A stretch of 64,000 nucleotides of DNA, taken from the NCBI RefSeq assembly GCF_018343535.1, contig NZ_JAGYPF010000003.1, forward strand, positions 248,001-312,000, read 5' to 3'. Position 1 is the stretch's first letter, and each line of letters starts with the position of its first letter. The notes below the pieces were generated by a model that was not told the DNA's origin, did no database searches, and was given only the letters and a program-made list of their open reading frames with translations. Of the stretch, positions 38,865 to 47,733 are shown piece by piece. The position numbers were made by a program, and so were the translations under genes. The stretch comes from Neobacillus rhizophilus. GTDB lineage: Bacteria > Bacillota > Bacilli > Bacillales > Cytobacillaceae.

Positions 38865-39821
38865 ATGGCAAAAGCGCAAAAATTCCAGATGTATGTTCTA
38901 CTCGTTATGGTGATGGCAGCATGGGGTTTTAATGTTGTCGGCATCAAAGTGATTGTCTCGCATTTTCCTATCGTTACGATAACGTCATTACGGATTTTCA
39001 GCGCAGCAATATCTGTCTTTACTATTCTTGCCTTTTTAAAGAAGGTCCGGATACCGACTAGAAAGGAACTCCGTTATATCGCTGCGGCTGGATTTTTCAA
39101 CGTGGTCTGTCACCATTTCTTTTTGTCGATTGGTTTAGCCAAAACCACTGCTTCAAACGGTGGACTTATTCTAGGGCTGGGACCGCTCTTGTCGGCCATT
39201 CTTGCATTTATTTTTTTAAAGAGCAGAGTAACGTTAGTAAAAGTTTTGGGAATCATCTTAGGCTTTACTGGGGTTGCCTTTATTGTTTTGGCAGGACATG
39301 GCGGTTTGTCCCTAAGCAGCATTTCACTTGGGGATCTGTACATCTTTTTATCGATTCTTACACAGGCATATAGTTTTGTGCTAATAAAGAAAGTTTCCGA
39401 TACATTGGACCCCCGCTTATTGACGGGATACATGATGCTTTTCGGGTCGATTGTATTATTTTTTCTAAGTTTAGTTATGGAGCCAGGCGGGTTAAGGGAA
39501 TTATCTAACGGGTCCTTCGGTATTTGGATGATTTTTCTCGCTTCCGCCGTAATCGCCACTGCGATTGGTCATATGATTTACAATTATGCGGTAAGCATGG
39601 TTGGCGTAACGGAAGCAGCCATCTTCATCAACTTCGAGCCCGTCTTTACCTTAGTCGGCGCGGTGACGTTTCTCGGAGAAAATATATCCGTGGCGCAAAT
39701 CCTTGGGTTCCTCCTTATTTTATTTGGGGTGTTATTTGGCTCTGGGGCGCTCGAGGAATTCCTTCATCAGTCGCGGAGGAATAAGAAAACGGTGTATGGC
39801 GGAAAAGCAAAGCATTTATAG
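38865..39821 (+). CDS. EamA/DMT-superfamily transporter
   Basis: The 318-residue protein has ten hydrophobic segments arranged as two EamA domains. LVMVMAAWGFNVVGIK starts the first, and FINFEPVFTLVGAVTFLGE lies in the second. Such proteins usually export metabolites such as amino acids; the substrate here is unknown. GTGGGG lies before the ATG at 38865, so I reject an in-frame start 42 nt earlier. A good terminator follows. Confidence 0.88.
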   Translation: MAKAQKFQMYVLLVMVMAAWGFNVVGIKVIVSHFPIVTITSLRIFSAAISVFTILAFLKKVRIPTRKELRYIAAAGFFNVVCHHFFLSIGLAKTTASNGGLILGLGPLLSAILAFIFLKSRVTLVKVLGIILGFTGVAFIVLAGHGGLSLSSISLGDLYIFLSILTQAYSFVLIKKVSDTLDPRLLTGYMMLFGSIVLFFLSLVMEPGGLRELSNGSFGIWMIFLASAVIATAIGHMIYNYAVSMVGVTEAAIFINFEPVFTLVGAVTFLGENISVAQILGFLLILFGVLFGSGALEEFLHQSRRNKKTVYGGKAKHL

Positions 39822-39837
39822 TTTCTAAAAAATCGTG

Positions 39838-39872
39838 GGCGCTTGAAAAGTCATTTTTCAAGCGCCTTCTGA
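39838..39872. terminator. Bidirectional terminator after the EamA gene
   Basis: GGCGCTTGAAAA pairs perfectly with TTTTCAAGCGCC around a 5-nt loop. It serves the EamA gene and probably the pseudogene read from the other side. Confidence 0.8.
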
Positions 39873-39878
39873 ATTGAA

Positions 39879-40382
39879 TTAGTAAAAACTTTTCCTGTCT
39901 CCGTGCGGCCTAATCTCTTTAAGGCCGGAAACCGTCACAACTGCTCTTCCACCTAAATAAATCCTTGCCTCGCTGACAATCGCAAACAGGGCGGTTCCAA
40001 TAGCAAGATGAAGGACTGCCCATGAGATGGCAATCGAATTTTCAATAACGGCCGCACCAATGACCAGTTGAAGCAGGACGGTTAATGTACCCAATCATAA
40101 GCGTTTCTGAAGACTCCCTGCCCAGTTTTTTGAAAAAGACCAGTATGTCAAAAATAGGATGTAAGCTGCGGAAATACCGGCAAGACCGCGGTGGAGAGTT
40201 TGCAGCAACTCAGGTGTGCTTGAAGGAAAAAATGTTTGTCGGCAGCCAAGCCACCCGCAAGCCATACCAAACGATTCATGTTTAATATAGGCTCCAAATG
40301 CAAGTGTACATGTCAGAAGAATGAGTAATATGTTCAAGTGGATAGTAGCGGTTTTAGTCTTTTCAGTAAATCTATTTACAAT
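39879..40382 (-). pseudogene. Half-length CtaA/COX15-like membrane protein, broken by an in-frame TGA
   Basis: One continuous minus-strand frame encodes about 167 residues, interrupted by a single TGA at 40095-40097. The part before the stop has FGAYIKHESFGMACGWLGC and LHRGLAGISAAYILF; the part after it has LQLVIGAAVIEN and LHLAIGTALFAIVSEARIYLGG. Together they give four membrane helices with His in helices 2 and 4 and a Cys pair, like one half of heme A synthase CtaA (normally eight helices). No ATG is present at the natural start; the frame opens after TAA with ATT-GTA-AAT. It looks like a decayed gene, unless the TGA is a sequencing error. Confidence 0.7.
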
Positions 40383-40437
40383 TTAACAAAAACGGACAAT
40401 CATTTCGGTGATATGCATCACGATTCTGCCGCTAGGA

Positions 40438-40465
40438 ACCAAATTTCTGCCTTAAACATACCGTA
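40438..40465 (+). promoter_or_regulatory. SigK-type promoter before the coat-like gene
   Basis: CATACCGTA (40457-40465) fits the SigK -10 CATANNNTA, and AC (40438-40439) lies 17 bp upstream as the short -35. SigK works in the mother cell late in sporulation. SigE overlap cannot be excluded. Confidence 0.5.
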
Positions 40466-40499
40466 TACTGCTATGCTGTTTTGCTATTAAAGGAGTGTT

Positions 40500-40892
40500 A
40501 TGATGTATTACAACCCTTTTCATCATCCTGTAAATCCGCCAATGACGTATTATCCTGCCTACACCATACACTTTCCTCCGCCAAGGGCCTACCCGCCAGT
40601 GGATACGAAAATATTTGAACAATCCATCAAGACTTTCCGTGTTTTAATGAGGCAGGGCAGCATGTTGCTAGATCGGCTTAGTGATGTCGGATTTGCCCGT
40701 AAAATCATGAACGCCGCTCAGCAAGGGAAGCATGCCGAGGTTGACATCCTCATTAAATCGATTGGACTCACCATTCCTGTTAGCACAAGGTTTACGCCAT
40801 CAGGTGTGGCTTTCATCCTCACTACACCAGCGACTCAGGCTCAGCCTGCAGACTGCTGCACTTTATCTATTAACATGAAATGGGGGCAATGA
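40500..40892 (+). CDS. Probable spore coat-associated protein
   Basis: The 130-residue protein has a Tyr/Pro/His-rich N-terminus (YYNPFHHPVNPPMTYYPAY), then a helical part with MLLDRLSDVGFARKIMNAAQQG and a C-terminal beta-rich part with a CC pair (PADCCTLSINMKWG). The layout recalls small Bacillus spore coat proteins (YuzC-like, from memory, not verified). AAAGGAG precedes two adjacent ATGs. The SigK-like promoter 35 bp upstream supports a late sporulation role. Confidence 0.55.
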   Translation: MMYYNPFHHPVNPPMTYYPAYTIHFPPPRAYPPVDTKIFEQSIKTFRVLMRQGSMLLDRLSDVGFARKIMNAAQQGKHAEVDILIKSIGLTIPVSTRFTPSGVAFILTTPATQAQPADCCTLSINMKWGQ

Positions 40893-40956
40893 ATTACCCT
40901 AATCGCCATCTTCATATAAATTCCTTCCGAGCAGCGGCCGGTGGTATTTTTCTAAA

Positions 40957-41067
40957 GAAAACTCGCCGACTGGCGAGCCCCTAAGGGCGGTTCATGAGGC
41001 GTAGTTGCACTTATGCGTTAAGAAAGTATAAAGCCTTCGACAGAAGGTTTATACTTTCTTATTAGCC
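40957..41067 (+). repeat. ~111-nt structured repeat element, copy A
   Basis: It starts with hairpin CTCGCC-GACT-GGCGAG, then CCC-CTAA-GGG, a conserved GGTTCATGAGGCGTAGTTG segment with TTATGCGTTA, and a long hairpin pairing AGAAAGTATAAA with TTTATACTTTCT. Two tandem copies occur at 52283-52503, with paired base changes in the stems. No open frame explains it. It lies between convergent genes. Confidence 0.85.
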
Positions 41068-41072
41068 AAATA

Positions 41073-41107
41073 AAAAGTGGTACCCATTAAAAACGGATAC
41101 CACTTTT
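41073..41107 (-). terminator. Terminator after the GGDEF/EAL gene
   Basis: AAAAGTGGTA pairs with TACCACTTTT, with a short imperfect inner stem; the stop codon lies in the loop region. T runs on both strands make it bidirectional. Confidence 0.8.
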
Positions 41108-43318
41108 ATTGCGTTCAAGATACCTTTCAATCTGGTCTGCCGGTAATGGTTTAGTGAATAAATAGCCTTGGCCGACAGCGCATTCATTTTGCCGCAGAAA
41201 CTCCAATTGATGCTCGGTTTCAATGCCTTCTGCGATGACTATATAATTTAGGTTTAACCCCATATCAATAATTGTTTTTACCAGCATTTCTTGGCTTGCA
41301 AGGAAAGGTACTTCCTGAACAAAGGACTTATCGATTTTAATTTTTTGAATCGGTAATCGGTTCAAATAACTAAGCGAGGAATAGCCCGTCCCGAAATCGT
41401 CGATTGCTAAAAGCACCCCCATCCCTTCCAATTGATGAAGGATGTAAGACGATCTTTGCAGGTTCTGCATGATGCTTTCCGTGATTTCCAATTCAAGAAG
41501 CCCTGCATCGAGATCCATTTCTTCCAAAACCGCTGCAATATATTCGATAAAATGGTCATCTTCGAATTGGCGGACTGATACATTAACAGCGATTGGAAAA
41601 TCCGCTATTCCCGCTTTGCTCCAATTCTTCCTTTGTCTGCAGGCTTCCCTTAGAACCCACTTGCCAATTGGTACAATCAGCCCCGTCTCCTCAGCAAGCG
41701 GAATAAATTCAGATGGTGGGACAAAGCCGTGTTCAGGGTGATCCCAACGGATTAACGCCTCCATTCCCACAATCTCCCCGGTTGTCAAGGAACATTGCGG
41801 CTGATAATAGAGCATCAGTTGATTGAATTCCAATGCTTTACGCAGACCATTTTCCAATTCCATCTTTCGGACGGATATTCCATTTAAGCTGGATGAATAA
41901 AATTGAAAGTTGTTGCCGCGCTCTTTTGCCTTATACATGGCAGTATCGGCATTTTTTATTAAGCTTTCCTCATCCGCGCCATCTTCTGGATAAAGACTAA
42001 TTCCTATACTTGTTGAGACAAAGAATTCCTGATTATTTACGTAGAAGGGCTTGGAAAAGGCATTTAGGATTTTTTCGGCTATATAGGTCACTTGCTCCTT
42101 ATTGGTGTTTTCTAGTAAAATGATAAATTCATCTCCACCCTGCCGTGAAACAATCCCATTCTGTTGCACTGCCCCTTGCAGTCTGCCTGCTGCCATTTGC
42201 AGGATTATATCCCCAATAGAATGGCCTTTCGTATCGTTAATAATCTTAAAGCGATCCAAGTCTAAAAATAACACAGCCGGTTTTTGGTGTTGGTGATTTG
42301 TTACTGCCTCTGTTAAGTGGGCCTTAAAGCTGTTTCGATTTGGCAAGCCAGTTAAGGCGTCATAATAAGCCATTGTTTTAATCGTTTGCTCTGCCCTTTT
42401 CCTTTCCGTAATATCCCTGCCGACAATTTGCACAGCAAATCTGCCTTCGAAAAGAATTGGAGTTGAAGCCATTTCGACATCTATTTTTTCACCATCGAGC
42501 CGTTTTACCTGGAATTCGAAACTTACTCTTTCCTGAATAGGGTTATCATAGGATCCAACCCTCCTTCGAATTGTCCGGATAATATTATTGGGAACATAAT
42601 TTAATGGTGACTTGCCAATTAGTTCCTCCGGATGGGCTGCGCCCATCAGCCTCCATCCAGCCTCATTAATATATTCAATTTTCTCCTCACTAACTACAGC
42701 TATGATGTCAGGGGACATTTCTACTAAACTGCGATAGCGGTCCTCACTTTCTTTCCGATCGGTAATATCAAATAGTACACTACTAAAATAAACAAAGTTT
42801 CCTTTTGAATCCAAAGTCGGGAAACCTCTGTCATAAATCCAGCGCACCTCACCGTTGGGCCGGATAATTCGATACTCACTTGTAACTGTTTCCCCAAGTA
42901 CTATTTTCTGCTCACGTTCAGATATGATGGGTAAATCATCCGAAAAAATGACCTTTTTCCATAAAGCATGGTCATGATAAAAGTCTTCTAACGATACTCC
43001 ATACAATTTTTCAATCCCTTGGGTAATGAAAAGCTGATTGGTTTTGAGGTCATGGGACCAAATCGCTACATCTAGGGAATCATAAATATTTTTTAACTTT
43101 TCTTCATTTTTTTCATATTCTACTGATTTTTTCCCCATTTCCTTAAAAGTGACCAGGAGAAAAGGGATGGCACATACAATCACAGCAATTGTTGTAAAGT
43201 GAAATAGTTTAATAGATGGAAAATTGAAAGAAACAAATAAATCAAGTAGCTCTGAAAAAACAAGTAAACAAATGATGATAATCCACTTTATTCGAAAATT
43301 TGCCAATTTCATTCCCAT
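41087..43318 (-). CDS. Membrane-bound PAS-PAS-GGDEF-EAL cyclic-di-GMP protein
   Basis: The 743-residue protein has two membrane helices (about residues 12-31 and 39-58), a PAS domain (about 75-190), a second PAS (about 195-310), a GGDEF domain with intact RQGGDEF, and an EAL domain with intact EALIRW, DDFGTGYSSL and KIDKSFV. It could both make and break cyclic-di-GMP, with the PAS pair sensing a signal. I chose the ATG at 43318; frame extending upstream to 43459 lacks a ribosome site. It is a single gene with its own terminator. Confidence 0.92.
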   Translation of the reverse strand: MGMKLANFRIKWIIIICLLVFSELLDLFVSFNFPSIKLFHFTTIAVIVCAIPFLLVTFKEMGKKSVEYEKNEEKLKNIYDSLDVAIWSHDLKTNQLFITQGIEKLYGVSLEDFYHDHALWKKVIFSDDLPIISEREQKIVLGETVTSEYRIIRPNGEVRWIYDRGFPTLDSKGNFVYFSSVLFDITDRKESEDRYRSLVEMSPDIIAVVSEEKIEYINEAGWRLMGAAHPEELIGKSPLNYVPNNIIRTIRRRVGSYDNPIQERVSFEFQVKRLDGEKIDVEMASTPILFEGRFAVQIVGRDITERKRAEQTIKTMAYYDALTGLPNRNSFKAHLTEAVTNHQHQKPAVLFLDLDRFKIINDTKGHSIGDIILQMAAGRLQGAVQQNGIVSRQGGDEFIILLENTNKEQVTYIAEKILNAFSKPFYVNNQEFFVSTSIGISLYPEDGADEESLIKNADTAMYKAKERGNNFQFYSSSLNGISVRKMELENGLRKALEFNQLMLYYQPQCSLTTGEIVGMEALIRWDHPEHGFVPPSEFIPLAEETGLIVPIGKWVLREACRQRKNWSKAGIADFPIAVNVSVRQFEDDHFIEYIAAVLEEMDLDAGLLELEITESIMQNLQRSSYILHQLEGMGVLLAIDDFGTGYSSLSYLNRLPIQKIKIDKSFVQEVPFLASQEMLVKTIIDMGLNLNYIVIAEGIETEHQLEFLRQNECAVGQGYLFTKPLPADQIERYLERNKSGIRF

Positions 43319-43589
43319 CAACGTTCTTTCCCCTTTTTCGTTTCGAAAATCATTAATTTTAAAATAACAAAAAACATCTAACTTTACAATTGTTGTCACG
43401 GCAAGAATGGCAGTGTTTTCAACATTAAAAAATACGAGCATACGCTTTGAATTTTTCACCGTTCAAAGAACTGTCAAAACATTTCGAACAAACTTTGAAC
43501 TTATTACTATATCCATGTTTTTTACAAAAAAATCCTATATATTGAAATTAGAAAGAGAAACAAATAAATGTTTGAAAGGGGAATGTAAG

Positions 43590-44102
43590 ATGTTTAACAA
43601 ATTTTTAAGAGAGAATAAAATTTCCGCTGCCATCCTACTGGTTATCCGTTTATACCTTGGTTATTCTTGGTTCACAGCAGGTTTTCATAAATTAACAGGC
43701 GGCTTTGATGCAGCAGGATTCCTAAAAGGAGTAACAGCAAATCCGGTCAAAGGTCCAGATGGCGCCGTTGTTTACGGCTGGTATGTAGAATTCTTAAAAG
43801 GTGTGGCCCTGCCAAATGTCGATCTTTTCAACTTTATCGTCCCTTGGGGTGAAACATTAATCGGTCTTGGCTTACTTCTCGGATGCTTAACAACAGCTGC
43901 CATGTTCTTTGGTCTCGTAATGAACTTCTCTTTCTTCTTAGCAGGAACTGTATCTCATAACCCTACTGACATCTTCCTTGGCTTCATCATCCTGGCAGCA
44001 GGCTACAACGCCGGCAGATTTGGCTTAGATTATTGGGTAGTACCTTTCCTTAGAAAGATTGGCAAAAAGAATGCAGCTGATAAACCAAAAGTAACAGTGT
44101 AA
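43590..44102 (+). CDS. DoxX-family membrane protein
   Basis: The 170-residue protein has four membrane helices and DoxX/DoxD features: LVIRLYLGYSWFTAGFHKL at the start, WGETLIGLGLLLG in the middle and GRFGLDYW near the end. DoxX proteins are linked to thiol or quinone redox functions; here the role is unknown. The start is the ATG with GAAAGGGG upstream. Upstream in-frame sequence is not family-like. Confidence 0.85.
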   Translation: MFNKFLRENKISAAILLVIRLYLGYSWFTAGFHKLTGGFDAAGFLKGVTANPVKGPDGAVVYGWYVEFLKGVALPNVDLFNFIVPWGETLIGLGLLLGCLTTAAMFFGLVMNFSFFLAGTVSHNPTDIFLGFIILAAGYNAGRFGLDYWVVPFLRKIGKKNAADKPKVTV

Positions 44103-44113
44103 CAACTCTAGCA

Positions 44114-44151
44114 AAAAGACGATTCGGTTTCCCCGAATCGTCTTTCTTTAT
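44114..44151. terminator. Bidirectional terminator between doxX-like and GH13 genes
   Basis: AAGACGATTCGG pairs perfectly with CCGAATCGTCTT around a 5-nt loop, followed by TTCTTTATTT. The GH13 stop codon overlaps its far end. Confidence 0.88.
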
Positions 44152-45806
44152 TTCAGCCGGTATACTCTTGTTTCGTATGGTCTTAAAATCTGCTCTGACA
44201 TCTTGGAAACTTCATAATTATGAAGCAGCAAAGAACTATTTTCAAAGCTCACACCTTTTACCTCAGCCTTTCGGTCTGAAAGATTCGCAATCACCAGCAC
44301 TTTTTCTCCGTCAAGTGTTCTCGTGTAGGCAAAACCCTGCGGATCTTCCGGCAATAGTAAATCGTACGTACCGTACGTAAACACTTCATTCGCCTTTTTC
44401 AACCGAATCAGTTTTTTGTAGAAATTCAGGACGGAATCTGGGTCTTGTTCCTGTGCTTCGACATTGATTTGGCGATAGTTTGGGTTGACCTTTAACCATG
44501 GGATTCCCCTGGTAAACCCAGCATTCCCTTCATTTGACCACTGCATCGGCGTCCGGGAATTATCGCGGCCGCTCGCCCAGATCATCTCCATGATTTCCTC
44601 ATGTGGGACACCATCCGCTCGTTTCAAGCGGTACATATTTTTTGCCGACACATCATCATAATCCTCAATGGAATCAAAGCGGACGTTGGTCATGCCGATT
44701 TCCTGCCCTTGATAAATAAATGGCGTCCCCTGCATCAAAAAATAAATCGCAGCAAAGGCAGTGGCGCTTTCCCGCCAGTATTCCTTATCATTTCCCCAGG
44801 TGGAGACTACGCGGGCCTTGTCGTGATTTTCAATAAAAAGGGCATTCCAGCCGTTCCCTTCCAGCCCTTTCTGCCAGCGCGATAGGACATCCTTAAATTC
44901 TACTATATCCAATTCTTTTTTTACCTCAGCATCCCAAAGGGCAAGGTGCTCGAATTGAAAAATCATGTTGAATTTGCCCTGCTGTTCCCCGACCCAAAGC
45001 TCAACGTCCTCTTCATCATCGGCGGTGACACCATTTGCTTCACCAACCGTCATAATGTCATACTTGGAGAACGTCTCTTCCTTTAATTCCTGAAGAAAAT
45101 CGTGTATCCCGGTCACATTCATCATTTTTTCAAAGCATGGAACAAAGGGAAGCCCCTTTGGATTCGGCATGTCTGGGAGGCCAGTTTCCTTTTTGATATG
45201 GCTGATGGCATCAACACGGAAGCCGTCAATCCCTTTATCAAGCCACCAATTCACTGTTTGATAGAGGGCTTGGCGGACTTCTTCGTTTTCCCAATTAAGG
45301 TCAGGCTGTTTTTTTGAGAAAAGATGCATGTAATATTGGTCAGTTGATTCATCATATTCCCATGCTGGCCCAGAAAAAATGCTTTCCCAGTTATTAGGTT
45401 CCTTTCCGCCCTTACCGTCGCGCCAAATATACCAGTCGCGCTTCGGATGGTCCTTAGATGAGCGGGATTCAACAAACCATGGGTGTTCATCGCTCGTGTG
45501 GTTGATGACTAAATCAAGGATTAGCTTCATCCCTCGGCGGTGGGTTTCTTGTAAAAGAAAATCAAAATCCGCCATCGTTCCAAACTCTTTCATGATTTCC
45601 TGATAATTGCTGATATCGTACCCGTTATCATCATTCGGCGACTCGAACATTGGGCAGACCCAGATGACGTCGATTCCTAAATCCTTAAGGTAATCAAGCT
45701 TCGTGATGATCCCCTGGATATCGCCAATCCCGTCTCCATTCGAGTCCATAAAGCTGCGTGGGTATATTTGATAGGCCACCGCTTCTTTCCACCATAATTT
45801 ACTCAT
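44148..45806 (-). CDS. malL: GH13 alpha-glucosidase / oligo-1,6-glucosidase (copy 1)
   Basis: The 552-residue GH13 subfamily-31 type enzyme hydrolyses short alpha-glucosides from the non-reducing end in the cytoplasm. The barrel motifs are LILDLVINHTSDEH, the nucleophile in GFRVDAIS, the acid/base in VGEANGV, and ENHDKARVVS. It is the last gene of the alpha-glucoside operon, 43 nt after the LacI-type regulator. A second, clearly related copy lies at 50538-52205. Which linkage each prefers (alpha-1,4 or alpha-1,6) cannot be told. Confidence 0.9.
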   Translation of the reverse strand: MSKLWWKEAVAYQIYPRSFMDSNGDGIGDIQGIITKLDYLKDLGIDVIWVCPMFESPNDDNGYDISNYQEIMKEFGTMADFDFLLQETHRRGMKLILDLVINHTSDEHPWFVESRSSKDHPKRDWYIWRDGKGGKEPNNWESIFSGPAWEYDESTDQYYMHLFSKKQPDLNWENEEVRQALYQTVNWWLDKGIDGFRVDAISHIKKETGLPDMPNPKGLPFVPCFEKMMNVTGIHDFLQELKEETFSKYDIMTVGEANGVTADDEEDVELWVGEQQGKFNMIFQFEHLALWDAEVKKELDIVEFKDVLSRWQKGLEGNGWNALFIENHDKARVVSTWGNDKEYWRESATAFAAIYFLMQGTPFIYQGQEIGMTNVRFDSIEDYDDVSAKNMYRLKRADGVPHEEIMEMIWASGRDNSRTPMQWSNEGNAGFTRGIPWLKVNPNYRQINVEAQEQDPDSVLNFYKKLIRLKKANEVFTYGTYDLLLPEDPQGFAYTRTLDGEKVLVIANLSDRKAEVKGVSFENSSLLLHNYEVSKMSEQILRPYETRVYRLK

Positions 45807-45849
45807 ATCTTCCTCACTGACTTTCTATTTGTTAGTCCATTGTTAGTAC

Positions 45850-46869
45850 TTACCTTTTTGGGGCGCATGATTTTCGTTCAATCAGCTTCGTCGGGATCGT
45901 AATTCGTTTTGGCAGGGTGTCAAGATGCTCAATTTTTTCAATTAAACATTGCGTTGCCACCTGGCCTAGTTGAAAGGTACCGATATCCACTGATGTTAAT
46001 GGAGGCTTCGAATGCTCCGATAATGAAAGGTTATTAAAGCTGACAATCGAAATATCCTCTGGAACTCTAATGTTCAAAGCATCCAAGTGGCTGATGATTT
46101 CATACGCCATTAAATCGTCCTGGGTGACAAATGCAGTTGGCGGCACTTCCAAATTGATCAAAGATTGGATGGCATCCCGTCCATTATCATTAACAAAGCT
46201 TTCATGAACCAAATAAGCTTCATTTACGGGAAGACCCGCTTCTGTTAAAGCCATCCGATAACCGTTTAAACGGTCATGGGCGACAACAAATTCCAAATTC
46301 CCGCCCACGAAGGCAATATTTTTATGACCAAGGTCAATCAAATATTTTGTCACCTGGTTGGTAATAAAAATATTATCGTTGTCAACATACGTAATTCTTT
46401 CTTCATATGTGCTTGGCCGGCCTACTACGGTAAATGGGAAGTCTATTTCCGCAAGGTACTGCATGGTGCGGTCATTGACCCGTGAATATAACATGACAAT
46501 CCCATCGACACGTCTCCCATTTACCATCGACAGCACTTCCTCGTGAATCTCCTCCTCCGTTGAACCCGTGGAAAGGTAAATCCCGTATCTGCTGTCATGG
46601 GCATTCATACTGATTCCTCGTAAGACTTCAGGGAAGAACGGGTTGCGGAAAGCATGATAGGCTGAGTTCGGCATAATGACACCGATCGTTTGAGTGCTTT
46701 TGGCGGCCAGACTTCTTGCTTGTAAATTAGGATAGTATCCTAAATCCTCCATGACCTCTTTCACACGCCTCTTAGTCTTCTCACTGATTCTCGGATTGTT
46801 GGCAATCACCCGAGAAACCGTTGAGGGCGCCACATTAGCTGCCTTTGCTACATCCTTAATCGTTACCAC
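45850..46869 (-). CDS. LacI-family regulator of the alpha-glucoside genes
   Basis: The 339-residue repressor has an N-terminal LacI HTH (TIKDVAKAANVAPSTVSRVI) and hinge (MEDLGYYPNLQARSLA), then a periplasmic-binding-like effector domain. It is most like the MalR/CcpA branch. Three palindromes of the form GNGAAANCGTTTGCNC upstream of the binding-protein gene (50201-50427) are probable operators. It is encoded inside the operon it likely controls, between a permease and a glucosidase. Confidence 0.9.
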   Translation of the reverse strand: MVTIKDVAKAANVAPSTVSRVIANNPRISEKTKRRVKEVMEDLGYYPNLQARSLAAKSTQTIGVIMPNSAYHAFRNPFFPEVLRGISMNAHDSRYGIYLSTGSTEEEIHEEVLSMVNGRRVDGIVMLYSRVNDRTMQYLAEIDFPFTVVGRPSTYEERITYVDNDNIFITNQVTKYLIDLGHKNIAFVGGNLEFVVAHDRLNGYRMALTEAGLPVNEAYLVHESFVNDNGRDAIQSLINLEVPPTAFVTQDDLMAYEIISHLDALNIRVPEDISIVSFNNLSLSEHSKPPLTSVDIGTFQLGQVATQCLIEKIEHLDTLPKRITIPTKLIERKSCAPKR

Positions 46870-46920
46870 ATTGCTTCCCCCTAAGCCAATAAAGTTTGCT
46901 TCTATTATATAGTAAATTTG

Positions 46921-47733
46921 TTATTTAACTGCACCTTCGGAAATCCCTTTAATAATTTCACGCTGGGCAAAGAAATAAGCGATGATGACTGGAATAATCG
47001 CAATGGTAAGTCCAGCAAGGGCCAGATGCCACTGCTTCGTATACTCTCCAAAGAAGAAGAACATCTTGAGCGGAATCGTCTCCATTCCTTCTTGGTTAAT
47101 AACCAGGGACGGCAATAGGTAGTCATTCCAAATCCAGATCGTATTTAAAATCGCAACGGTGACCGTAATCGGTTTTAACATCGGGAAGATGATATGCCAA
47201 AAGATTTGGAATCGGTTTGCCCCGTCAATGGTTGCCGCTTCATCCAAAGATTTTGGAATCCCATTTAATGTACCATGATATAAGAAGATCGATAAACTTG
47301 CGCCAAATCCGAGGTACATAAAGATAATGCCGGCGCTGTTCAACATTTCTAATTTACCAAATATCGTAACCAACGGAATCATCACCGATTGGAACGGAAT
47401 TAGCATTGCTGCAACAAACAGGAAGAATATAAAACTACTGATTTTGCTTTTATTCCGCGATAAAGCATAAGCTGCCATCGATGAAAAAACAATGATAACA
47501 AGTACGCTGACCACGGTAATCAACACGGAATTCATGAAAGTTTGAAGAAAATTCAACTCTGTAAAGGCTTCGATATAGTTATCGAAGTTAAAGCCTGCCG
47601 GAAGCTTTAGTGTATCCTCAAACATTTCACGCTTTGTTTTAAAGGAGTTCACAATCATTAAGTAAAAGGGAGACAGCCATATTATTCCTAAAATAATACC
47701 TAGGATTTCAATGGGCCATTTATGTTTCCTCAT
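46921..47733 (-). CDS. ABC alpha-glucoside importer permease, MalG type
   Basis: The 270-residue protein has six membrane segments and the EAA loop GIPKSLDEAATIDGANRFQIF. It shares its first base with the stop codon of the MalF-type permease gene. With that partner and the lipoprotein it forms an importer for maltose-like or isomaltose-like sugars. No ATPase gene is in the cluster; a shared MsmX-like ATPase is the likely partner. Confidence 0.9.
   Translation of the reverse strand: MRKHKWPIEILGIILGIIWLSPFYLMIVNSFKTKREMFEDTLKLPAGFNFDNYIEAFTELNFLQTFMNSVLITVVSVLVIIVFSSMAAYALSRNKSKISSFIFFLFVAAMLIPFQSVMIPLVTIFGKLEMLNSAGIIFMYLGFGASLSIFLYHGTLNGIPKSLDEAATIDGANRFQIFWHIIFPMLKPITVTVAILNTIWIWNDYLLPSLVINQEGMETIPLKMFFFFGEYTKQWHLALAGLTIAIIPVIIAYFFAQREIIKGISEGAVK

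Noticed and set aside
43407-43589. N-terminal extension of the DoxX protein
   Set aside because: The extra 61 residues are not family-like, and a good ribosome site precedes the internal ATG at 43590.
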